A stretch of 64,000 nucleotides of DNA, from NCBI GenBank assembly GCA_022496805.1, contig CM040093.1, positions 11,808,713 through 11,872,712 of the forward strand, written 5' to 3'. Below the pieces are notes generated by a model. The model was given only the letters and a program-made list of their open reading frames with translations. It did no database searches and had not been told where the DNA came from. Positions 58,827 through 64,000 of this stretch are shown here, piece by piece (position 1 is the first letter of the stretch; every line of letters begins with the position of its first letter). This DNA comes from Pohlia nutans (taxonomy: Eukaryota > Streptophyta > Bryopsida > Bryales > Mniaceae). A program made the translations under genes and the position numbers.

Positions 58827-59190
58827 TAAGGTAGGATGTCCTAAAACCACCACCTCCCCCAATTATGACATGTAGAGCTTTCTTGGGGCCACCACAGTTG
58901 AGACTCAAAACCACCAATTTCACTATTCAAGTAGACCAATGGCATGCCAAGCATTGCGAAGAAATAGTTGGTGGTTTTGGGTTAGCTCATGAGCGGAATC
59001 TAAGAACAACAAAGTGTGAACTTAGGAAATTGGTATGTGATGTATGGGTCAGAGGTTACTTTCCACTTTGGAATTTTGTATAAAATTGACAAATGTGAAT
59101 TAGATGTTGCAAATTTTTGCAATCCTCATCAAATGCGATCATATCTTTTTTTTGAATTTAGCAGTGCCAAAAATAGGCCAGATTGCTTAA
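58827..59190. mobile_element. 0.4-kb element with CTAAAACCACCA ends, copy 2 (right end missing)
   Basis: Matches 48996-49372 and stops exactly at the TTAA (59187-59190). The 18 bases of its right terminus seen in the first copy are absent, replaced by the next element. Confidence 0.75.
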
Positions 59191-59818
59191 CCCCTGGGTG
59201 AAAGCACGAAAAAGTGTACCACCTCTAACTATTATGACCATTCAACAATGCAAGGTTCAAAAATACATTATAAATTTGAATTTTGTAAAAAAATAAATAA
59301 CAATGAAATAAAACACCTATTGTTTTATAAAGTCTACCAAAAAAATTTGAGAAAATGATCTTCAATAAGTAGTTATAAAATTTTTATTGACGTAGAAGTG
59401 GCCAAAATTGAAAAAGTAGTTACGTACAATCAACAAAGTTGATATAAAACAAGCAAAATGTATATCAAAACACATTTTTTTCCACTTTCTTTTTGAACAA
59501 GGACCTCAATTCTATCATTATCTCAAAGTTCATAAAAATTATATTTATGTTGAGTGTATTTAAGGCCATCAATTTTGCAACCAAGATTGAATTTAGGCAT
59601 TCATTTCAAACACTACTTTTTGTAAACTTTTTTGAAGATTTTGTTTAGAAAATTTGGGTTCAAGTACCTACAAGAACTTTAGAGGGCTTCATGAAATTAA
59701 AACCAAAATACAATATATTTTGATATAAATTTATGGCCTTTGACCAAAACAATTATGATTTTAGTATAGCAGACTAACTTTTTGGTACAGTTTCTCGTGC
59801 TTTCACCCCCCGGGCTAA
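59187..59818. mobile_element. TTAA-ended element, 0.6 kb, long terminal repeats
   Basis: Left end TTAACCCCTGGGTGAAAGCA then CGAAAAAGTGTACC. Right end GGTACAGTTTCTCGTGCTTT then CACCCCCCGGGCTAA. The inverted match extends over about 35 bp. The right TTAA has become CTAA and merges with the next element. Confidence 0.75.
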
Positions 59819-60394
59819 ACGTACCAGGGTGTCCCTGGAATTGACAATTTGAGAAAAATCATCATAACTACTATTTAGAAGAATATTTTGGAATTGGTAT
59901 ACAAATGAAAGTTCTAGATTTTGAATTTTAGATTCCATCCGTACGGTTCGATTCACTACTACTATCACCAATATTTAATTATAAAATTTGAAAGTTAAAA
60001 TTAAAAATACCTTCTAAATTTGATTACAAACAATATTTTAATATTTTTTGAGTAAAATTTGTTCAAATGAATTTGAAATGAAATACTCTTAAATGTGGTG
60101 ATTCTTTGAATTTTTTGTGTTTCTTAAATCTATGACCTGATTTTTGCAAGGTCACTTTTGAACTACAGTCAATGCAATTTTGGCTTGGTCAACGACTTAA
60201 CATACTTCTACATTTGTAATTTTAGAAAAATATGTAATCAAGTATGACTAAATCCAACCGTTAGATAAGTGAACAACTTGGTGAAGAATCTCCAAAAAAT
60301 TGGATGACTTTCATCCAAACATTGATGAGAACGTGAGAAGGGTTTGAACCTGTTAGTCGTCCAATTTCTGAATGCTGTGACGTTTAGGGGTTAA
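59815..60394 (+). mobile_element. TTAA-ended element, 0.6-kb family, copy 4
   Basis: Begins CTAAACGTACCAGGG (left end shortened) and ends GTGACGTTTAGGGGTTAA. The interior matches 33832-34422 (GAATTTTAGATTCCATCCGT, ACGGTTCGATT). Its right TTAA, 60391-60394, is also the left TTAA of the next element. Confidence 0.75.
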
Positions 60395-60785
60395 CCCTTA
60401 AACATCAAGGTAAGCCCCATGGGCTTATTTAAAAGAGAATAATGAAGAAAAAAGTGGATTTTCTCAACCAAATCAAGTGAGGATTGGTGCGTTGGAAAGC
60501 TACTGAAAAAGCGATCTAGATTCCAAATTTGCGCCTCATTTGAGAGATTGTGGAATCGTTGGTAAGCAATCAAAGTTATCAAATTGAACAAGTTTTGAGG
60601 TTGGGGCAGTTGAGGTTGTTTTCTGAAAAGTGCTGCAGTGCTACAGTGCCGCAATAATGCTGGCCAGCAGAGCTGTTTTTTCCAAAAAAACCAATTTTTT
60701 ATTTTTATTTTTTTCTTTTTGCCTCCAAAAATTTAGATGCCTTTCGGGCTGCCCCGCCTAGGCCCTCTTGACGTTTAAGGGTTAA
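60391..60785 (+). mobile_element. TTAA-flanked inverted-repeat element, 0.4-kb family, copy 2
   Basis: Begins TTAACCCTTAAACATCAAGG and ends CTCTTGACGTTTAAGGGTTAA-type sequence at 60785. Full-length inverted counterpart of 6435-6832 (CTCAACCAAATCAAG, GAGGATTGGTG, TTGAGGTTGTTTTC). Confidence 0.8.
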
Positions 60786-60817
60786 CAACAACATCAAAAC
60801 CTTCATAACATTCAGTA

Positions 60818-61572
60818 GCGTGCATGCCCACTGCCTTTCCTTCATGCACTTTGCTCACCACCTTGAGCCTCCACCTGTCCACTTAGCTACTCTAAATAGT
60901 GTATTTAGTGTGAGATACACTAATTTACATAAACATGTTGTAAGTCTTTACTGTTGACCAATTTTTTTACCCTCTATATTGGTCAAGATGGGGATCTTTC
61001 AATAGTATTGGAATCAATGTCTTTGGTAAATTTTTTTGTCGAGAGTAAAAATCTATAACATTTTCAAATCTTATAATTATCTCACACTAAATATACTATT
61101 TAGTGTACTGATGTAGTACTATTGGTATGAAATATTCCACACCGTGTACTGTACAGTAGAGCCAAGGCAGAGACAGTGCATGCTACTGAATGTTATGTTA
61201 TACATTTTTTTCCACTCTACTGTTTCTCACCTTTACGACTCTTTCTCCTCTCGCAGTCAGCCAAAGCGCGTGAGCACCATCGCCCTGAACGAATGCCATT
61301 CCCGTCTCCAAGCTCTCATCAGCTTCGTGTGCCACAATCTCTTCTTACAATAATAACCAATTTGCTTTTATGTTCATTAGGTAGCTGCCGATGCTCCACT
61401 GTATACTCCACTGTATTGCTGTTGAACCAGCTCACTCATTCCTCATTTCCATTCACTCATCCCTGTCTTCCATTCACTCATCATCACCGCGACTATCATG
61501 TGCTCACTTCACTTGTCTCCTCTCTCCCTCAATCACTCCAGATCTGCCGATAAATAATCCCACGCACTACAA
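60818..61572. other. intergenic and probable promoter of NIPA-like gene
   Basis: No gene is supported in 60818-61300. From about 61380, CATTCACTCATC-type repeats and pyrimidine-rich sequence lead into the promoter and leader of the next gene. Confidence 0.4.
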
Positions 61573-61598
61573 TTAGGGTTTCGAGAGCTAGGGTTTTG
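61573..61598 (+). promoter_or_regulatory. telo-box pair upstream of NIPA-like gene
   Basis: TTAGGGTTT at 61573-61581 and CTAGGGTTTT at about 61589, roughly 105-125 bases before the start codon. Confidence 0.6.
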
Positions 61599-61699
61599 TG
61601 AGTGTGTGCGACGCGGAATGAGAGAACGAGGAAGAAGCCGATGGGGATAAAAAATCCTCGAGGAAGAAATTTCGAAATCGGAAGAATCAGAAGCTCTCC

Positions 61700-63767
61700 A
61701 TGTCATCCGACAATCAGAAAGGGCTGGCGCTGGCCGTTAGTTCTAGTCTCTTCATCGGCGCCAGCTTTATTATCAAGAAGAAGGGCTTGAAGCGAGCAGG
61801 GGTGTCGGGGGTGAGAGCAGGTAGCTTTTTTTCCATTTTTGATTTGGATCTGGGATTGCTTTTTTTTTTTTTTTTTTTTTTTTTTTGGAACAAATGAAAC
61901 AGTATTTCATTGCAAAAAGGGCGGAATATAAACCGCCAGCCACAGGTGGGCTGGGAGGAGAGAAACCATGGGAATGCGTTTTGAGGACATTACGTTGACC
62001 TAGTTTTTGTTTGTGACAGGCGTGGGAGGTTACTCGTATCTATATGAGCCGCTATGGTGGGCGGGCATGATTACAAGTAAGGAATTTTGACTTTGTTAAC
62101 CCTTAATCGTCCATGTTTTTTTTTAACAGTTTTGAGTAGATCCTATTTGGACTTCCTCTTGTTCGAATTTATTTGTTTATTGACCAACACATGCAATAAT
62201 AATCTTCACTAGTTCTAGTGATATAAAATTTGGTCCCATCTGAATTATATTTTTGACAATATGATCAATTGAATTTGCCATTTTAAAACTGGTCCTTTAC
62301 GGGTTAAGTTGTGGTTTTGATGTCAAAGGATTTATTTGGTATCTGACCGGGGAAGAGTGGATTGGCAGTGATTGTGGGAGAAGTGGCAAATTTCACTGCC
62401 TATGCGTTTGCTCCGGCGGTTTTAGTCACTCCCTTGGGTGCACTGAGCATCATAGTCAGGTTTGTATACTCTGATCATCCATGATTTTAGGTTTTGTTCC
62501 AAGGAAAAATGGATTCGTCATGATTTGAGTATGTTGTTGGAGTGCAGTGCGGCTCTGGCTCACATTGTTCTCAAGGAGCGGTTGCATTTGCTGGGGATAC
62601 TGGGTTGCGTGCTTTGTATAGTTGGCTCCACCACTATTGTGCTACATGCACCTCAAGAACGCACCATAGAGTCAGTGAAGGATGTCTGGCTGCTTGCCAC
62701 TGAACCTGGTAAGTAAAACTCAGAAGAAGAAACAAGTTACACGCAATGCAAGGATTTTAGTATGATGAATTTTTGTATTTGTTCGCTTATTGAGGATTGG
62801 GATGGATTTTGGGGCAGCGTTTTTAATGTATGCAAGTTTCGTGGTTGCGCTGGTGCTGCTTCTCATTTTCCACTACGCGCCACAATTTGGGCACTCACAT
62901 GTCATGGTCTACATCGCCATCTGCTCATTAATGGGCTCTTTATCTGTACTGTTCTCATCCCTGATATTTCATACATCTGCTTCAGTTTTCTAGATACGGA
63001 AAGTTTGATGAACGAGCTCAATGAGTGGAGCTTGTTTTTGCACAAAGGCTTTGTCATATAGAGCTTGCTCTAATGAGTAGCGTATCCGATTTGTCCAGGT
63101 CATGAGTGTGAAAGCACTGGGCATTGCAATGAAGCTGACGTTGCAAGGACAAAATCAGTTAGTCTATCCCCAGACATCGGTGTTTGCAATGGTGGTTCTT
63201 ATTTGCGTACTGACGCAAATGAATTACCTGAATAAGGTATAAGCTCTGATGTTTGAACCAGTACTGAATGGTCAGTTAATACTGAATGGTCAGTTATAGA
63301 AGGTTCTTGAGATCCGTATGTTATTTGTCTCGTTTTTGGATTATGAAAGTAGACACTGACATGTGCAGGCCCTAGATACATTCAATACAGCAATTGTTTC
63401 TCCTATATACTACGTGATGTTCACTTCATTGACCATCCTGGCGAGCGCTATCATGTTCAAGGTGTGTACTGCACAATCCTGTGACTTTTCTATCGTCTTG
63501 TTGTAATGTACAATTGGGATATCGAATCAGGACACACAATCCAAACGTACACTGACAAGTGAGCATTGGTTGGTTCAGGACTGGGACCAGCAAACCCACC
63601 CCCAAATCATAACAGAGCTTTGTGGCTTTATCACTATTTTGGCTGGCACGTTTTTGCTCCATGCAACTAAGGACATTGGTGACACAACCGCTGGATTAAG
63701 TTCGTATACCACACCTGGCAAACACATTCATCATACAGTAACTCAATCTTCGGGAATATGCACTTAA
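61700..63767 (+). CDS. NIPA-type magnesium transporter-like membrane protein
   Basis: Eight exons (61700-61820, 62020-62076, 62369-62459, 62548-62708, 62818-62945, 63099-63236, 63369-63461, 63579-63767) join in frame to about 325 residues. The start [20 protein letters not shown] and blocks [101 protein letters not shown] and [20 protein letters not shown] are those of plant NIPA proteins: about nine membrane spans in the DMT fold, linked to Mg2+ transport in endomembranes or plasma membrane. The C-terminus is uncertain: reading through gives a stop at 63765. Alternatively exon 8 is spliced at GACATTG|GTGACA (63689) to an exon at about 63921 that reads MSNRLSMGGANPKQRPED off the window edge. 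Intron 2 contains a TTAA element 20 bp after the donor. Confidence 0.93.
62096..62307 (+). mobile_element. 0.2-kb TTAA-family copy in NIPA intron 2
   Basis: Starts TTAACCCTTAATCGTCCATG and ends TGGTCCTTTACGGGTTAA; both ends are TTAA. The interior matches 35649-35884 inverted (GACCAACACATGCAATAATA, ATATGATCAATTGAATTTG). It fills most of the 292-bp intron. Confidence 0.8.
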
Positions 63768-64000
63768 TAGGTTTTTGACGTTGAACCCTCGAGGTTTGAT
63801 AATAGTTGTGTGCTTTTTGTTTTTGAGTGAAGTTTGTGACCTTTTGTTGTTGATCACTCATTTAGCATGCAGATTGGTTGACTGGAACTTATTATTATAT
63901 GTGGAACGCTGTGTGTGTAGGTACATACTGGGGGCCAGCTGGAAGCATGTCGAATCGCCTGTCTATGGGCGGGGCCAACCCTAAGCAACGTCCGGAGGAT
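63768..64000 (+). other. 3' flank or last exon of NIPA-like gene, cut by window edge
   Basis: An acceptor TGTGTGTAG ends at 63920. The following 80 bases, GC-rich unlike the preceding intron-like sequence, have an open frame (GSMSNRLSMGGANPKQRPED) to the edge, so a further coding exon is plausible. Confidence 0.4.

Larger units (their letters stand above)
58796..60817. repeat. 33-bp perfect direct repeat bounding a stack of four elements
   Basis: The same 33 bases (ACAACAACATCAAAACCTTC and onward to ATTCAGTA) occur at 58796-58828 and 60785-60817. Everything between consists of four abutting transposable elements. Confidence 0.85.

Noticed and set aside
1..64000. CRISPR array, operon structure or other prokaryotic system
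   Set aside because: No regularly spaced palindromic repeats with unique spacers. Spliced plant genes throughout.
1..64000. LTR retrotransposon or autonomous transposon
   Set aside because: No paired LTRs and no frame resembling gag-pol, integrase or any transposase were found.

Overview
The window is nuclear DNA of a land plant. It is AT-rich and gene-poor, its genes have GT-AG introns, and telo-box motifs (AAACCCTAA) stand in front of several of them. All six recognisable proteins are plant families. The Aux/IAA and LOB-domain proteins are plant-specific, and their style (a 541-residue Aux/IAA, a spliced 5' leader, a VHKLFGVSN block in the LBD) suggests a spore-bearing plant such as a moss. 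That placement is inference; the sequence alone does not fix the species.

Layout: 1-2.3 kb holds a weakly supported small minus-strand gene (one membrane span). 2.8-4.7 kb is a two-exon mitochondrial acyl carrier protein gene whose upstream region is tandemly duplicated. 4.7-22.5 kb is gene-free and packed with short transposable elements. 22.8-26.1 kb is a five-coding-exon Aux/IAA auxin repressor gene with a long leader. 26-36.5 kb is again repeats. 36.6-40.6 kb (minus) is a six-exon BPI/LBP-like lipid-binding protein. 43.2-44.6 kb (minus) is a LOB-domain transcription factor with an apparent frameshift in its last exon. 50.6-56.1 kb (minus) is a six-exon RS2Z-type SR splicing factor (RRM, two CCHC zinc knuckles, RS tail). 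61.7 kb to near the right edge is a NIPA-type magnesium-transporter-like gene. The genes look unrelated in function and do not form a cluster.

The mobile fraction is the notable part. Besides MITE-like elements resembling PIF/Harbinger (TAA duplications), MULE (9-bp duplication), hAT (8-bp duplication), CACTA and Tc1/mariner types, many elements end in 5'-TTAACCC(C/T)TAAA and begin and end exactly at TTAA. Two paralogous uninterrupted sites in the window retain a single TTAA, and several elements abut sharing one TTAA. This is the target behaviour of piggyBac transposons, which are not a usual component of plant genomes. I also see a short non-LTR retroposon with a (TCTA)n tail and 13-bp target duplications, a tRNA-derived SINE head, and a row of six TTGAC W-box cores spaced every 15 bp upstream of the BPI/LBP-like gene. 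No transposase or reverse transcriptase coding sequence is visible, so all elements here are non-autonomous. No rRNA, functional tRNA or CRISPR was seen.
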